From Onishia taeanensis (GTDB lineage Bacteria > Pseudomonadota > Gammaproteobacteria > Pseudomonadales > Halomonadaceae): DNA of 64,000 nucleotides. Below the pieces are notes generated by a model, which worked only from the letters and a program-made list of their open reading frames with translations, made no database searches and was not told where the DNA came from. The stretch is from positions 126,089 to 190,088 of the forward strand of contig NZ_FNCI01000004.1 of assembly GCF_900100755.1 (NCBI RefSeq), given 5' to 3'. Of the stretch, positions 47,204 to 57,109 are shown piece by piece. Every line of letters begins with the position of its first letter. Position 1 is the first letter of the stretch. Both the position numbers and the translations under genes were made by a program.

Positions 47204-49486
47204 TCAACGCCCTGCCTGTTCACTAAAGTGGCGAATCGCTTCACGGGCATCCAGCACCTGTATCAAGCCCTCGAGCAGGCTCTTGGCACGGCGTGGGCGA
47301 CGACCCGCTTGCAGTCGCAACAGATGCGCACGCACGTCCATGGCCCAATCCTCTTCGGCATGCTCAAGATGCAGCGCCAGGGCGGCAATGCCGGTCGCCA
47401 TGAATACCCGCAGCTCGCTGTCGATGGCGAGCGGGCCATGCCCGGCAAGCTGCCGCGATGCCTGGCGAGCAAGCGTCGGCAGCTCATCGTTGCCAAGCTG
47501 CTCGAGCAATGCCGCTCGCCCAGCCTCGACCGACCACCAGGCCGGCGACAAGGCGTAACGACGAGTCAGCACCATGCCGCTATCGCGTCCACGCACTTCG
47601 GCGAACCAGGCACACAAGGCATCGCCGCCATCTTCCCCAGCCCCATGGCTCAAGACCTCAAGCCGGCTCAGCATGACCTTGGCCACCTGGCCACGATAGC
47701 GAATCAGTGCAGGCTCGATGGTCTGTGCCTCTTCAGCCAACCCGCTAAGGGGCAGGCGCTCGCCGCGATACAGCACGCGGTTATTGCCCTGTGCTTGGCT
47801 CATCCAGCCGCTGCTGCGCGCTTTAAGCCAGGCTCTTGTTCGCACATCCGGCAGCCGTGGGAGCAAGTGAGCGCCTACTTTTAACGTCGTCTCGGCCCAC
47901 TCCATGCGAGCGCATTGGCCCGCCATCAGCCGGTGCTCGGGAAACGGCTGCACCGCCGGACGCCCGTCGCTACCGAGGGCCAGATGAGGTAGCGCCCAGT
48001 CTTCCCCCTGAAGCGTCGACGAACGCGCCCACAATAGCGTGGTCACCGGTGCCGGCACCCGCGCATGTAGAGGCGACAAGCGCTCTGAGTGCAGGCTGGG
48101 CGGAAGTGAACTGATCGCCCAGGCATCGGCAAGGGTGTCGAAGCCGGGCACCCGGGCATGCAGCATTTCCCAGATACTGCCAAGCGCCCTGCCCTGGCCT
48201 AAAAGCGCCGGCGCGCCTCGACTGGTGCTGGCCTGTGGCTCATCGGCCTGGGCATCGGCGAAGGGTGAAGGAGTCCCTGCGGCCAGCGCCTCTCGGATCA
48301 ATTCTTGTCCATCAGCCAGTGCCAGGTCTTCGGGGACCCGCTGGCCATGAGACACGAAGTGCAGCGTCAAGCCATGCCGGATCAGCGTATCCAGCGCGCC
48401 ACCCAGCCTAGCGGCTTCGTCCTGCTTGGTGAGAATGGCATCCTCTAGGCGTCCGCCTACGGCGCGGGCAGACTGTAAGTAAGTGGTCACCACCTCGTCG
48501 ATTGTCTCGCCTTGGCTTGCGGCATTGAGTAGCAGCACCAAGCGGACGTCACGACTGTCGCCACGCAGATGCGCAATCTGTTCAAGCAGCCGGCGATCAC
48601 GCTGGCTCATGCCCACGGTATCGACGATGACCAAGTGCTTGTCTACCAGCTTGGGCAAGAGACTTTCCAGCGGTCGGTCGGCTTCGAGCGCATGCATTTC
48701 GATGCCCATCAGGTCGGCATAAATACGCAGTTGGTCCTGGGCACCGATCCGGTAGGCATCGGTAGTGACCAGCACCGCCTGCTCTGGACCATGGCGCATC
48801 ACATAGCGGGCGGCGAGCTTGGCCGTCGTGGTCGTCTTACCCACACCGGTAGGCCCCACCAAGGCAATCACTCCCCCCTGGTCGAGCAGCGCCTCGGGCT
48901 CCGATGTAACGGCAAGCCGGGCCACCAGTTGGCGTTGGACCCACGCCCGCTGATTCTCCTGGGACGTGTCAGCGAGTTCTGCAGGCAAAGCCGCCAGCAG
49001 CTCGGCGACCAACTCGTGGCCAAAGCCCGATGCCAACAAGCGGCGACGCAGATCGGAGGCAGGACCAGGCCCGGCGCGGTCTTGCTGCCCGAGCATCTGG
49101 CGCATTTCCTGCATTTCACCCAGCAGTTGTTGGCTGAGGGCGGCGAAGTCCTGGGGCGAAGAAACACTGGCGGCTGGCGCAGCCGCGGGCGGCTCGACGG
49201 CTGGCCGAGCATGCGCCATCAGCCCTGAAGAGGCGCGATGGGCGGCTCGCCAGTCAGGAACGCCGTCGCTTCCAGCGGAGGGCGCCGATTGCGAGGCAGA
49301 CGGTGCCTGACGGGCAGCCGGTTCTGGTATCGCTGTAGCATCGGCGGCGTCATCGGCCATTGCCAGTATCTCGACGCCGTCTGCGACCGGACGATTCGCG
49401 AGGATAAGCGCATCGTCACCCAGCAGTGCCCGCACCTGGCGCATGGCCTCACGGCTGGTCGCCCCCAGGAAGCGTTTCACGCTCAT
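47204..49486 (-). CDS. flhF: Flagellar SRP-type GTPase FlhF with a long C-terminal extension
   Basis: 760 residues, against roughly 360-490 in usual FlhF proteins. The N-terminal B domain starts VKRFLGATSREAMRQVRALLGDDALILANR; a Pro/Ala-rich linker (residues 55-110) precedes the N and G domains. GTPase motifs are intact: G1 GPTGVGKTTT (211-220), DAYRIGAQDQL, DTVGMSQRDRR (G3) and TKQD (G4, 353-356), ending around residue 400. Residues 405-760 match no family I know and are rich in Leu, Ala and Arg. FlhF places flagella at the pole or sets their number in many species. Overlaps flhA and the flhG-like gene by 4 and about 0-4 bp. Confidence 0.92.
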   Translation of the reverse strand: MSVKRFLGATSREAMRQVRALLGDDALILANRPVADGVEILAMADDAADATAIPEPAARQAPSASQSAPSAGSDGVPDWRAAHRASSGLMAHARPAVEPPAAAPAASVSSPQDFAALSQQLLGEMQEMRQMLGQQDRAGPGPASDLRRRLLASGFGHELVAELLAALPAELADTSQENQRAWVQRQLVARLAVTSEPEALLDQGGVIALVGPTGVGKTTTTAKLAARYVMRHGPEQAVLVTTDAYRIGAQDQLRIYADLMGIEMHALEADRPLESLLPKLVDKHLVIVDTVGMSQRDRRLLEQIAHLRGDSRDVRLVLLLNAASQGETIDEVVTTYLQSARAVGGRLEDAILTKQDEAARLGGALDTLIRHGLTLHFVSHGQRVPEDLALADGQELIREALAAGTPSPFADAQADEPQASTSRGAPALLGQGRALGSIWEMLHARVPGFDTLADAWAISSLPPSLHSERLSPLHARVPAPVTTLLWARSSTLQGEDWALPHLALGSDGRPAVQPFPEHRLMAGQCARMEWAETTLKVGAHLLPRLPDVRTRAWLKARSSGWMSQAQGNNRVLYRGERLPLSGLAEEAQTIEPALIRYRGQVAKVMLSRLEVLSHGAGEDGGDALCAWFAEVRGRDSGMVLTRRYALSPAWWSVEAGRAALLEQLGNDELPTLARQASRQLAGHGPLAIDSELRVFMATGIAALALHLEHAEEDWAMDVRAHLLRLQAGRRPRRAKSLLEGLIQVLDAREAIRHFSEQAGR

Positions 49487-51567
49487 CGATCACCTCCCAC
49501 CATGCTGGTAATCCTTAGCGTCCGATCGTCGGGTATTTCGGCCTGAGACATCACCACCAGATGGCGCAGGCGTCGGCGCAGGAAGCGTGAGAGCAGCGCA
49601 CGCAGGCTGTGCTGGACCACCAGCACCGGCGGCTCGCCGCTCTGCTCCTGACGTTCCAACGCCTTGGTGGCTTGCTCCATCAGGGTCTCGGCGAGGCCAG
49701 GCTCCAGAGCGCCACCGCTGTTCATGGCCTGCATCAGCACCTGTTCGAGCTTGGCATCCAGCCCGATCACATTCAGATCTCCCTGGGCCGGGAACCATTG
49801 TTGGGTGATCGCACGCCCCAGGGCGACACGCACCATGGCCGTAAGATCGCTGACGTCCACCTGGCCACCGCCATGTTCCGCCAGCGTATCGAGAATGGTG
49901 CGCATGTCGCGAATCGACACATCTTCCTCGAGCAGTTGCTGAAGCAGCCGCTGCAGCTGGGTGAGGTTGACGATCTTCGGCACCACATCTTCTACCAGGG
50001 ACTTGTCCTCCGCGCTGAGCTTGTCGAGGAGCTGTTGCACCTCTTGGCGCCCCAACATCTCGCCGGCATGCTGATGCAGCAAGTGGTTGAGGTGCGTCGC
50101 GATGACGGTGCCGGCATCGACCACGGTGTAACCATAGACTTGGGCGTGCTCGCGCTGCGCGGCCTCAATCCACACGGCGGGCAGCCCAAAGGCGGGATCC
50201 TCGGTCCGAGTGCCTTCGAGCTGACCCGAGACCTGGCCGGGGTCGATGGCCAACCACTTGCCGGGATAGGCTTCGGCTTGACCGATTTCTACCCCCTTGA
50301 GGGTGATCACATAAGTATTGGCGCCCAATTCGAGGTTGTCGCGGATATGCACGACTGGCGGCAGGAAACCGACTTCCTGGGCATATTTCTTGCGCACGCT
50401 CTTGATGCGCCCCAGCAGCTCGCCCTGCTGACGGTGGTCCACCAGAGGGATCAACCGGTGCCCCACCTCGAGGCCAAGGGTGTCGACCAGTTGGACATCG
50501 TCCCAGCTGGCTTCGGGGGCTTCCTGAGCGGGCGGTGGGGCAGTTGAAACCGCTTCTTCGGTGACGCGTTTTTGCTCGTTACGCTGCAGCCACCAGGCCA
50601 GGCCGCCGAGCAGCACGGTAAAGATCAAGAACACCAGGTTGGGCATGCCCGGTACCAGGCCCAGCAGCCCCATGACCCCGGCGGCCAGCCACAATACCTG
50701 GGGGTTGATGAATAGCTGGCTGATCATCTGCTGACCGACATCTTGATCGGTGGTCACCCGGGAGACGGTCACGCCAGCAGCGGTAGAGATCACCAGCGCA
50801 GGGATCTGTGCGACAAGGCCATCGCCGATGGTCAGCAGCGTGTAGGTCTTGGCTGCGGTAGCGAAGTCTAGGTCATGCTGCATCATGCCGATCAGCAGCC
50901 CGCCGATGATATTGACCACCATGATGACCAGGCCGGCCATGGCATCGCCACGCACGAACTTGCTGGCACCGTCCATGGAACCGTAGAAGTCGGCTTCCTG
51001 AGACACATCGGAGCGACGCTGGCGAGCTTCGTCCTCACCGATCAGGCCGGCATTGAGGTCGGCATCGATGGCCATCTGCTTGCCGGGCATGGCGTCGAGC
51101 ATGAAGCGAGCGCCCACCTCGGCGATACGCCCGGCGCCCTTGGTGATGACCATGAAGTTGATGATGACCAGAATCAGGAACACCACCAGGCCAACAGCGA
51201 AGTTGCCGCCGACCAAAAACTGACCAAACGCCTCGATGACCTTGCCTGCCGAATCGCCCCCCTCATGCCCTTCCATCAGCACCACACGGGTCGAGGCCAC
51301 ATTCAATGACAGACGCAACAAGGTGGTAAACAGCAGCACGGCTGGAAAGGCCGCGAAGTCGAGCGGCTTCTGGGTGAACATGCTGACCAATAGCACCATC
51401 ACCGCCAAGGCGATGTTAAAGGTGAAAAGAAGGTCCAGCGCGAAGGGAGGCAGCGGCAGGATCATCATCGACAGAATCATGATGATCAGCAGTGGGCCTG
51501 CCAGCAGCTTCATCCGCATGTCACCCAATAGATCCATGCGGCCCAGATAGTCTGTCAGCGCTCTCAT
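49483..51567 (-). CDS. flhA: Flagellar export gate protein FlhA
   Basis: 694-residue core component of the flagellar type III export gate. Eight predicted transmembrane helices occupy the first 320 residues, including the FHIPEP-type cytoplasmic segment (GARFMLDAMPGKQMAIDADLN). A cytoplasmic nonamer-forming domain follows that docks chaperone-substrate complexes. The RLSLNVASTR motif is conserved. It follows flhB by 38 bp and its stop overlaps the flhF start. Confidence 0.97.
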   Translation of the reverse strand: MRALTDYLGRMDLLGDMRMKLLAGPLLIIMILSMMILPLPPFALDLLFTFNIALAVMVLLVSMFTQKPLDFAAFPAVLLFTTLLRLSLNVASTRVVLMEGHEGGDSAGKVIEAFGQFLVGGNFAVGLVVFLILVIINFMVITKGAGRIAEVGARFMLDAMPGKQMAIDADLNAGLIGEDEARQRRSDVSQEADFYGSMDGASKFVRGDAMAGLVIMVVNIIGGLLIGMMQHDLDFATAAKTYTLLTIGDGLVAQIPALVISTAAGVTVSRVTTDQDVGQQMISQLFINPQVLWLAAGVMGLLGLVPGMPNLVFLIFTVLLGGLAWWLQRNEQKRVTEEAVSTAPPPAQEAPEASWDDVQLVDTLGLEVGHRLIPLVDHRQQGELLGRIKSVRKKYAQEVGFLPPVVHIRDNLELGANTYVITLKGVEIGQAEAYPGKWLAIDPGQVSGQLEGTRTEDPAFGLPAVWIEAAQREHAQVYGYTVVDAGTVIATHLNHLLHQHAGEMLGRQEVQQLLDKLSAEDKSLVEDVVPKIVNLTQLQRLLQQLLEEDVSIRDMRTILDTLAEHGGGQVDVSDLTAMVRVALGRAITQQWFPAQGDLNVIGLDAKLEQVLMQAMNSGGALEPGLAETLMEQATKALERQEQSGEPPVLVVQHSLRALLSRFLRRRLRHLVVMSQAEIPDDRTLRITSMVGGDR

Positions 51568-51605
51568 CGAGGCTCCTTGGTCATTTCATCGCTCGGGGCG
51601 TCAGG

Positions 51606-52742
51606 CTAGGACCCATCATCCAGCTCGCTGGGGACCGGCAGATCATGAGGCGTCTCCGGCAACTCGCCGCCCTCTTCGCGAACACTCTTGAGGCGCATGG
51701 ACCAGGCCAGAACCTCGGCCACGGCTGTGTAAAGCGCCATGGGCACCTCTGCATCGAGATCGACATGGCCGTGCAAGGCGCGGGCCAACGGCGGCGCTTC
51801 GAGCATCGGGACACCATGCTCTTCGCCCAACTCACGGATCCGCTTGGCGACCTCATCGGCGCCCTTGGCCACTACCCGCGGAGCGGCCATCTTGCTCTGG
51901 TCGTAGCGAAGTGCCACGGCATAGTGTGTCGGGTTGGTCACGATAACGTCGGCTTCCGGGACCTTGCTCATCATCCGGTTACGCGCCATGGCCTGTTGCT
52001 GCGAGCGAATGCGACCCTTGACTTGCGGATCACCCTCGGACTCCTTGTGCTCCCGCTTGACCTCGTCCTTGCTCATGCGCAACTTCTTGGTATGGCTCCA
52101 TAGCTGAAAGGGGACATCGATGAGCACCGCCACGATCAGCGTCAGTATCATCAAACCGCTGGCCGTAGCGGCCAGGCTCATGGCATTGGCCAGGGCTTGC
52201 TTGACCGGCTGACTCATCAGCGACATGAACTCGCCTAGATGAGTCACCAGAAACCATGCCCCCACGCCGCCTACCAGCACCGACTTGGCAATCGCCTTGG
52301 CAAGCTCAGCCAGGGCTTGAGTCGAGAAAAGTCGCTTCAGGCCCTTGAGAGGATTCAGCTTGGAGAGCTGCGGCTGCAGCGACTTGGCCGATATCAACCA
52401 CCCCCCCAGCAGAGCCGGCGCGGTCAAGGCCACGAACACCAGTAGCAGGAACAGCGGCAACAGCGAGAACAAGGCATTTTGCCCAAGCGTCCAGGCGTGG
52501 GTCAGCATGGGCATCACTTCGAGTGCCTGGCGACGCTCGAACAGAAACGACTGCTCCATCACCGTGCCAAGCTGGTTGTACAGACTGCTGCCCATCGACC
52601 ACAGACCAATGACACCCGCCAACAAGAGCATGAAGGTCGCAAGCTCTCGCGAACGGGCTACTTGGCCGTCTTCACGCGCCTTCTGTTCTCGTCGGGGCGT
52701 AGGGTCTTCTGTTTTTTCGTCATCACTGCTTTCATCGGCCAT
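51606..52742 (-). CDS. flhB: Flagellar export switch protein FlhB
   Basis: 378-residue export-gate protein that switches substrate class from rod/hook to filament. Four transmembrane helices (about residues 33-55, 90-112, 140-165, 190-212) are followed by a cytoplasmic domain with the autocleavage motif NPTH (residues 270-273, in IVTNPTHYAVALRYD). The N-terminus DDEKTEDPTPRREQKAREDGQV is typical. First gene of flhB-flhA-flhF; 193 bp of non-coding DNA separate it from the che terminator. Confidence 0.96.
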   Translation of the reverse strand: MADESSDDEKTEDPTPRREQKAREDGQVARSRELATFMLLLAGVIGLWSMGSSLYNQLGTVMEQSFLFERRQALEVMPMLTHAWTLGQNALFSLLPLFLLLVFVALTAPALLGGWLISAKSLQPQLSKLNPLKGLKRLFSTQALAELAKAIAKSVLVGGVGAWFLVTHLGEFMSLMSQPVKQALANAMSLAATASGLMILTLIVAVLIDVPFQLWSHTKKLRMSKDEVKREHKESEGDPQVKGRIRSQQQAMARNRMMSKVPEADVIVTNPTHYAVALRYDQSKMAAPRVVAKGADEVAKRIRELGEEHGVPMLEAPPLARALHGHVDLDAEVPMALYTAVAEVLAWSMRLKSVREEGGELPETPHDLPVPSELDDGS

Positions 52743-52934
52743 AAGCCATAACCAGCGGGCCTTTGCGGAGAGGGCAATTCGATGCTGATCATTGTCGAGA
52801 AAGCGGGGAAGGGGCGATGCGTCAAATAACGCGACGTATTAGGCCTTATTCAGGCGCATGCGTCTTACCACTAAGCTTGAACAAGCATCAGTGAGGCGGG
52901 AGGAATGACCCAATGCGGTCTTTCATGCATGAAA

Positions 52935-52964
52935 CTCCGCCGAACATGACGATGTTCGGCGGAG
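52935..52964 (-). terminator. Hairpin terminator after cheZ
   Basis: CTCCGCCGAACAT / ATGTTCGGCGGAG, a 13-bp perfect stem with a 4-nt loop, 8 bp after the cheZ stop. Only three T residues follow on the - strand. It likely separates the che transcript from flhB. Confidence 0.7.
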
Positions 52965-52972
52965 CTCAGGAT

Positions 52973-53659
52973 TTAGAAACCCAGTTCATCCAGGAGGTCA
53001 TCGACCTGGTCCTGACTGCTGACCACATCCGGCGCCTCCGGCTTGACCTGAGGGCCATTGAGAAGTGAGGCCTCACGCTTAGCATCAGCCTCCCACTGCC
53101 CTTCGGCGCGACGCTTCATCTCGTCGCGTCCCTGTTCGGCGGGCACGCTGTCGAGCAGCACCTGTACCAACTGATGCTCGATCTCGCGGATGACATCCAT
53201 CATCTTCTTGATCACCTGGCCCGTCAGGTCCTGAAAGTCCTGGGCCATCATGATTTCCATCAGTTCCTTCTGCGTCCCTTGCGTGTTTTCGGGCACCTCA
53301 GCGAGATAGCTACGGGTATCAACCACCAGTTCGCGAGCTTCATCCAACTCTTTCGGCGCTTCGAACCACTCAGCCCAGCGCTTGTCGAGCGCCGTGGCCC
53401 GGGACTCGAGGTCATCCTGCAGCGGCTGGGCGCGATCAATGGCATTGAGTGCTCGGTCCGCCGCCTGTTCGGTCATCGAGGCCACGTAGTTCAGACGATC
53501 CCGCGCGTCCGGAATCGCCTCGGCCGCCTTCTCGATTTCCTGGTCAAGCCCGAGCTCGCGCATGTTCTCGCGCAGCATGCGCGTCAGTTGCCCAATGCGC
53601 TTCACCAGGTCTTCGCTGCCACCGCCGGTGGTAGACGCCTGTTGAGCATTTTCGCTCAT
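52973..53659 (-). CDS. cheZ: CheY-P phosphatase CheZ
   Basis: 228-residue helical phosphatase that terminates the tumble signal. The catalytic pair, Asp144 and Gln148, lies in [21 protein letters not shown], and the C-terminal tail [12 protein letters not shown] is the CheY-binding helix. The start at 53659 follows CAGGAGA; a TTG further upstream is ignored. It lies 38 bp after cheY. CheZ is restricted to beta- and gammaproteobacteria mainly, consistent with the rest of the window. Confidence 0.96.
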   Translation of the reverse strand: MSENAQQASTTGGGSEDLVKRIGQLTRMLRENMRELGLDQEIEKAAEAIPDARDRLNYVASMTEQAADRALNAIDRAQPLQDDLESRATALDKRWAEWFEAPKELDEARELVVDTRSYLAEVPENTQGTQKELMEIMMAQDFQDLTGQVIKKMMDVIREIEHQLVQVLLDSVPAEQGRDEMKRRAEGQWEADAKREASLLNGPQVKPEAPDVVSSQDQVDDLLDELGF

Positions 53660-53697
53660 GATCGTTTCTCCTGCCGAGGGCAAGCCCCTCGTCGTGA

Positions 53698-54087
53698 TTA
53701 CATGCCGAGCTTTTCGAAGATCTTGTTCAGCTTCTCATCGAGCGTCGCGGCGGTGAACGGCTTGACCACATAGCCATTGGCGCCAGCCTGAGCGGCGGCG
53801 ATGATGTTTTCCTTCTTGGCTTCGGCGGTCACCATCAGTACCGGCAGATCTTTGAGGCTATCGTCGCCGCGAATCTGCTTGAGCATCTCCAGACCATCGA
53901 GATTCGGCATGTTCCAATCCGATACCACGAATTCAAAGCCGCCTTGCTTGAGCTTATTCAGCCCGTCCTGACCGTCCTCGGCCTCTTCCACATTCGTGAA
54001 GCCCAGTTCCTTGAGTAGGCTGCGCACGATGCGCCGCATGGTGGGAAAGTCGTCCACCACCAGAATTCTCATATCTTTATTGGCCAT
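53698..54087 (-). CDS. cheY: Chemotaxis response regulator CheY
   Basis: 129-residue single-domain receiver with E. coli numbering intact: Asp12/Asp13, phosphorylation site Asp57 ([12 protein letters not shown]), Thr87, Tyr106 and Lys109. Phosphorylated by CheA, it binds FliM to reverse rotation. It follows an MCP gene across 57 bp that hold a GC-rich hairpin. Confidence 0.97.
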   Translation of the reverse strand: MANKDMRILVVDDFPTMRRIVRSLLKELGFTNVEEAEDGQDGLNKLKQGGFEFVVSDWNMPNLDGLEMLKQIRGDDSLKDLPVLMVTAEAKKENIIAAAQAGANGYVVKPFTAATLDEKLNKIFEKLGM

Positions 54088-54119
54088 TTCAACCTCTTAC
54101 GTCATGTCGTCATTATCAA

Positions 54120-54139
54120 GGCCGGCGGACGTGCCGGCC
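54120..54139 (-). other. GC-rich hairpin between MCP and cheY
   Basis: GGCCGGC, 6-nt loop, GCCGGCC: a perfect 7-bp stem in the 57-bp gap. On the - strand it is followed by TTGATAATG, too few T residues for a standard terminator. It might partly attenuate or stabilise transcripts between the receptor gene and cheYZ. Confidence 0.45.
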
Positions 54140-54144
54140 CGTTA

Positions 54145-55851
54145 TCAGAATTCTTCCCAGTCGTCTTCGGCCGTGGCCTTGTGACGGGTTGCCGGCACCT
54201 GATGCGCGGGCGCCGAGCGCGTCAGTCCAGAGCGGCGCTCTTCCGAACGCCCGGGCTGAAAGGCCGTCTTCTCAGCGGGCAGTGCCTGAGCGGTGCCGCC
54301 CGCCAGACGGAAGACCGCCACCGCCTGCTCGAGACGACTGGCCTGCTCCTCGAGAGAAGCCGCTGACGCCGCCGCTTGCTGGACCAGCGACGCATTCTGC
54401 TGCGTCACCTGATCCATCTGGCCAACGGCCTGGGTGACCTGCTCGATACCGTCGCTCTGTTCCTGCGAGGCCGCCGAGATTTCATCCATGATGTCGGTCA
54501 CACGCTTAACGGCATTCACCACTTCCTGCATGGTCTGCCCTGCCTGCTCGACCAAGGTGGAGCCTTGTTTGACCTGGCCCACAGAGTCGTCGATCAGGGT
54601 CTTGATTTCCTTGGCGGCCGAAGCGCTGCGCCCCGCCAAATTACGCACCTCTCCCGCGACCACGGCAAAGCCTCGGCCCTGCTCACCGGCCCTTGCAGCC
54701 TCGACAGAGGCATTGAGCGCCAGGATATTGGTCTGGAAGGCAATCGAATCGATAACGCCCGTGATATCGGCAATTTTCTGAGAGCTTTGCGAAATCCCCT
54801 GCATGGTGGTGATGACGCGATCAACCACCTCACCGCCCTTACCTGCCGTGCTCGATGCCTCTAAGGCAAGACCGCTGGCCTGACGGGCGTTGTCGGCATT
54901 CTGCTTAACGGTGGTGGTTAGCTCTTCCATGCTCGAGGCGGTCTGTTGAAGTGACGCCGCCTGCTCTTCGGTGCGCGATGACAGATCGGCGTTGCCGCTG
55001 GCGATTTCCCGCGTTCCGACATGAATCGAGCTGCTACTATCGCGCACCGTCCCCACGGTTTTAGCAAGCCCCTGCTGCATGTCGCGCATGGCCGCGAACA
55101 GCTTGCCGATCTCACTTTTCGTGGTGGCACGTATATTTTCAGTGAGATCCGCCTTGGCGATGCGCTCGAGCGTCACTACTGCCGAGTTCAGCGGTTGAAT
55201 CACCATGCGGCGCATGGCCACGTAGATCAGCACCAGAATGGCCGCCGCCAATAGCAGGGCAGCAAGGCCGATCAGCTCGAAGGTCTGGGCACTGTCGTGG
55301 TAATCATCGGTAAGCGCGTCACCGCGCTGACCCGCATAGCGCACGAAGCCGGTAATGGCTTCGTCCAAGGCATCACTTGGCTGCGCCAGATCCCTGGTCA
55401 GGCTGTCGAACTGCATGATGTTGCGTGCGTCCAACGCCTCATGCTCGGAGCGAACCATTTCCAGTACGGTAGGGAACTGCGCCTTGACCTGTTGAACGGC
55501 CTCAGCCCCGGACGTGGTCACCGGTACGGAAACGAAGTTCTGGTAACGCGCCTCGGCCCGCTCGTACTGGTCCTTGGCGTCGGCTAACTTGGCGCTTGCC
55601 TGATCGGTTCGCCCCACCAGCAACAGCTTAGAGGCCGTCATCAATTCCAGCCGAGCCCCTGTCAACAAGGCATCGGCGCGATTGAGCTCGTTGAGCTGCT
55701 GGACATTGATCTGATCGATGGTGGCGAAGGTCTCTCCCGCCTTTTGGTTAGCCGTCTGCCCCAGGAAAGCAACCAACCCGATCAAAAGAGCAAAGACCAC
55801 CAGTACAGTGGTAATCAACGCGTGAATACTTAGGTTTCTAAACAGCCGCAT
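54145..55851 (-). CDS. Methyl-accepting chemotaxis protein, Tar/Tsr type
   Basis: 568-residue transmembrane receptor. TM1 is about residues 9-30, a periplasmic four-helix sensor (Tar-type, about residues 31-188) follows, then TM2 (189-212), a HAMP domain and the signalling hairpin with its tip [23 protein letters not shown]-like segment (here [13 protein letters not shown]). The last residues DDWEEF form a CheR/CheB-docking pentapeptide (xWxxF), as in Tsr/Tar. Ligand unknown; the periplasmic residues that bind serine or aspartate cannot be matched with confidence. It lies between cheB and cheY. Confidence 0.93.
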   Translation of the reverse strand: MRLFRNLSIHALITTVLVVFALLIGLVAFLGQTANQKAGETFATIDQINVQQLNELNRADALLTGARLELMTASKLLLVGRTDQASAKLADAKDQYERAEARYQNFVSVPVTTSGAEAVQQVKAQFPTVLEMVRSEHEALDARNIMQFDSLTRDLAQPSDALDEAITGFVRYAGQRGDALTDDYHDSAQTFELIGLAALLLAAAILVLIYVAMRRMVIQPLNSAVVTLERIAKADLTENIRATTKSEIGKLFAAMRDMQQGLAKTVGTVRDSSSSIHVGTREIASGNADLSSRTEEQAASLQQTASSMEELTTTVKQNADNARQASGLALEASSTAGKGGEVVDRVITTMQGISQSSQKIADITGVIDSIAFQTNILALNASVEAARAGEQGRGFAVVAGEVRNLAGRSASAAKEIKTLIDDSVGQVKQGSTLVEQAGQTMQEVVNAVKRVTDIMDEISAASQEQSDGIEQVTQAVGQMDQVTQQNASLVQQAAASAASLEEQASRLEQAVAVFRLAGGTAQALPAEKTAFQPGRSEERRSGLTRSAPAHQVPATRHKATAEDDWEEF

Positions 55852-55906
55852 TGTCGTGAACTCCTTTTCATATAACCGTGTTGTTTTGATGATTATGGAG
55901 CCGATA

Positions 55907-56968
55907 TCACACGCGCTGTGCGCGGCCTGAAGCTGCCACCAATTTCAGTAAACGAGGCGCGATGGCATCGAGAGGCAGCACTTCGTCGGCGGCCCCCAAG
56001 GCGATGGCTTCACGCGGCATACCAAAGACAACACAGCTTTCCTCGTCCTGAGCCACCGTGGCGGCACCGGCATTGCGCATGGTCAATAAACCGGCGGCAC
56101 CATCCTTGCCCATGCCGGTCAGCAGCACCCCTATGGCGTTGCGTCCGGCTTGCTTAGCGGCCGATTCAAAGAGCACATCGACAGAGGGACGATGACGATT
56201 GACCGGCGGGCCGCTATCGAGGCGTACCACATAGTTGGCGCCGCTGCGTGCCAACTCGAGGTGCTGATCGCCCGGAGCAATATAGGCATGGCCCGGTAAC
56301 ACACGCTCCCCGTCATGGGCTTCCTTGACGCGAATCTGGCACAGCTTGTCCAAACGTTCGGCGAAAGAGCGCGTGAAACCGCCCGGCATGTGCTGAGTGA
56401 TCAAAATTGCCGGCGCATTGGACGGCAAGGGCTCGAGCACATGGCGAATAGCTTCGGTCCCCCCGGTTGATGCCCCGATGATCAATAGCTTTTCGCTGGA
56501 CATCATCGGCGCCTTGAGGGTTTGCGGCGTCGGGCGGTCTTTCTGGCGCACTTGACGTGGCCGAGAACGCGCAGCGGCGCGAATTTTCTCAGCGATCAGC
56601 TCGCCATACTCCATCATCCCGCTGCGAATACCCATGGAGGGCTTGGCGAGGAAGTCCAGCGCTCCAAGCTCCAGGGCACGCAATGTCACCTCTGACCCCG
56701 CCTGAGTCAGCGACGAGACCATCAGCACCGGCATGGGTCGCAGGCGCATCAGCCGCTCGAGAAAGTCCAGGCCGTCCATGCGTGGCATTTCCACGTCCAG
56801 GGTCAGCACATCAGGGTTATGCTGCTTGATCAGATCCCTTGCCACTAGCGGATCGGGGGCCACAGCCACCACTTCCATGTCCGAGTGCTGGTTAATGATT
56901 TCGCTGAGCAGGTCGCGTATCAGCGCCGAATCATCGACGCAAAGCACCTTGATCCTGGCTGAGCTCAA
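55907..56968 (-). CDS. cheB: Protein-glutamate methylesterase/deamidase CheB
   Basis: 353 residues: an N-terminal receiver with phosphorylation site Asp58 ([15 protein letters not shown]), a linker, and the CheB esterase with Ser167 ([12 protein letters not shown]), His193 ([10 protein letters not shown]) and Asp289 (LTGMGKDG) as the triad. It removes receptor methyl groups to adapt. The start is a TTG preceded by GGAGATT at good spacing; no ATG is available before the conserved KVLCVDDS. It is not coupled to cheR: 141 bp and a sigma-28 promoter lie between. Confidence 0.95.
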   Translation of the reverse strand: MSSARIKVLCVDDSALIRDLLSEIINQHSDMEVVAVAPDPLVARDLIKQHNPDVLTLDVEMPRMDGLDFLERLMRLRPMPVLMVSSLTQAGSEVTLRALELGALDFLAKPSMGIRSGMMEYGELIAEKIRAAARSRPRQVRQKDRPTPQTLKAPMMSSEKLLIIGASTGGTEAIRHVLEPLPSNAPAILITQHMPGGFTRSFAERLDKLCQIRVKEAHDGERVLPGHAYIAPGDQHLELARSGANYVVRLDSGPPVNRHRPSVDVLFESAAKQAGRNAIGVLLTGMGKDGAAGLLTMRNAGAATVAQDEESCVVFGMPREAIALGAADEVLPLDAIAPRLLKLVAASGRAQRV

Positions 56969-57034
56969 GGCAAATCTCCTTTGTTAAGTGCCGGCTGTCG
57001 CAACGAAGGCGTCATCAAGCCGGCATCTTTTATG

Positions 57035-57061
57035 TTATCGGCTGCCGTGAGGCCAGCTTTA
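57035..57061 (-). promoter_or_regulatory. Sigma-28 (FliA) promoter upstream of cheB
   Basis: On the - strand, TAAAGCTG, 11 bp, GCCGATAA: -10 element identical to the enterobacterial FliA consensus and -35 matching TAAAG, with the standard 11-bp spacer. Predicted start is near 57027, about 59 nt before cheB. Confidence 0.8.
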
Positions 57062-57109
57062 ACCGCCCAATGCACCGGCAAACTAAACGAATCCGCAACT
57101 GCCACTGCA

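Noticed and set aside
54120-54139. Treating the hairpin between the MCP and cheY as a full terminator
   Set aside because: The stem is strong but no U-tract follows, and cheY-cheZ show no clear promoter in the remaining gap, so read-through seems needed.
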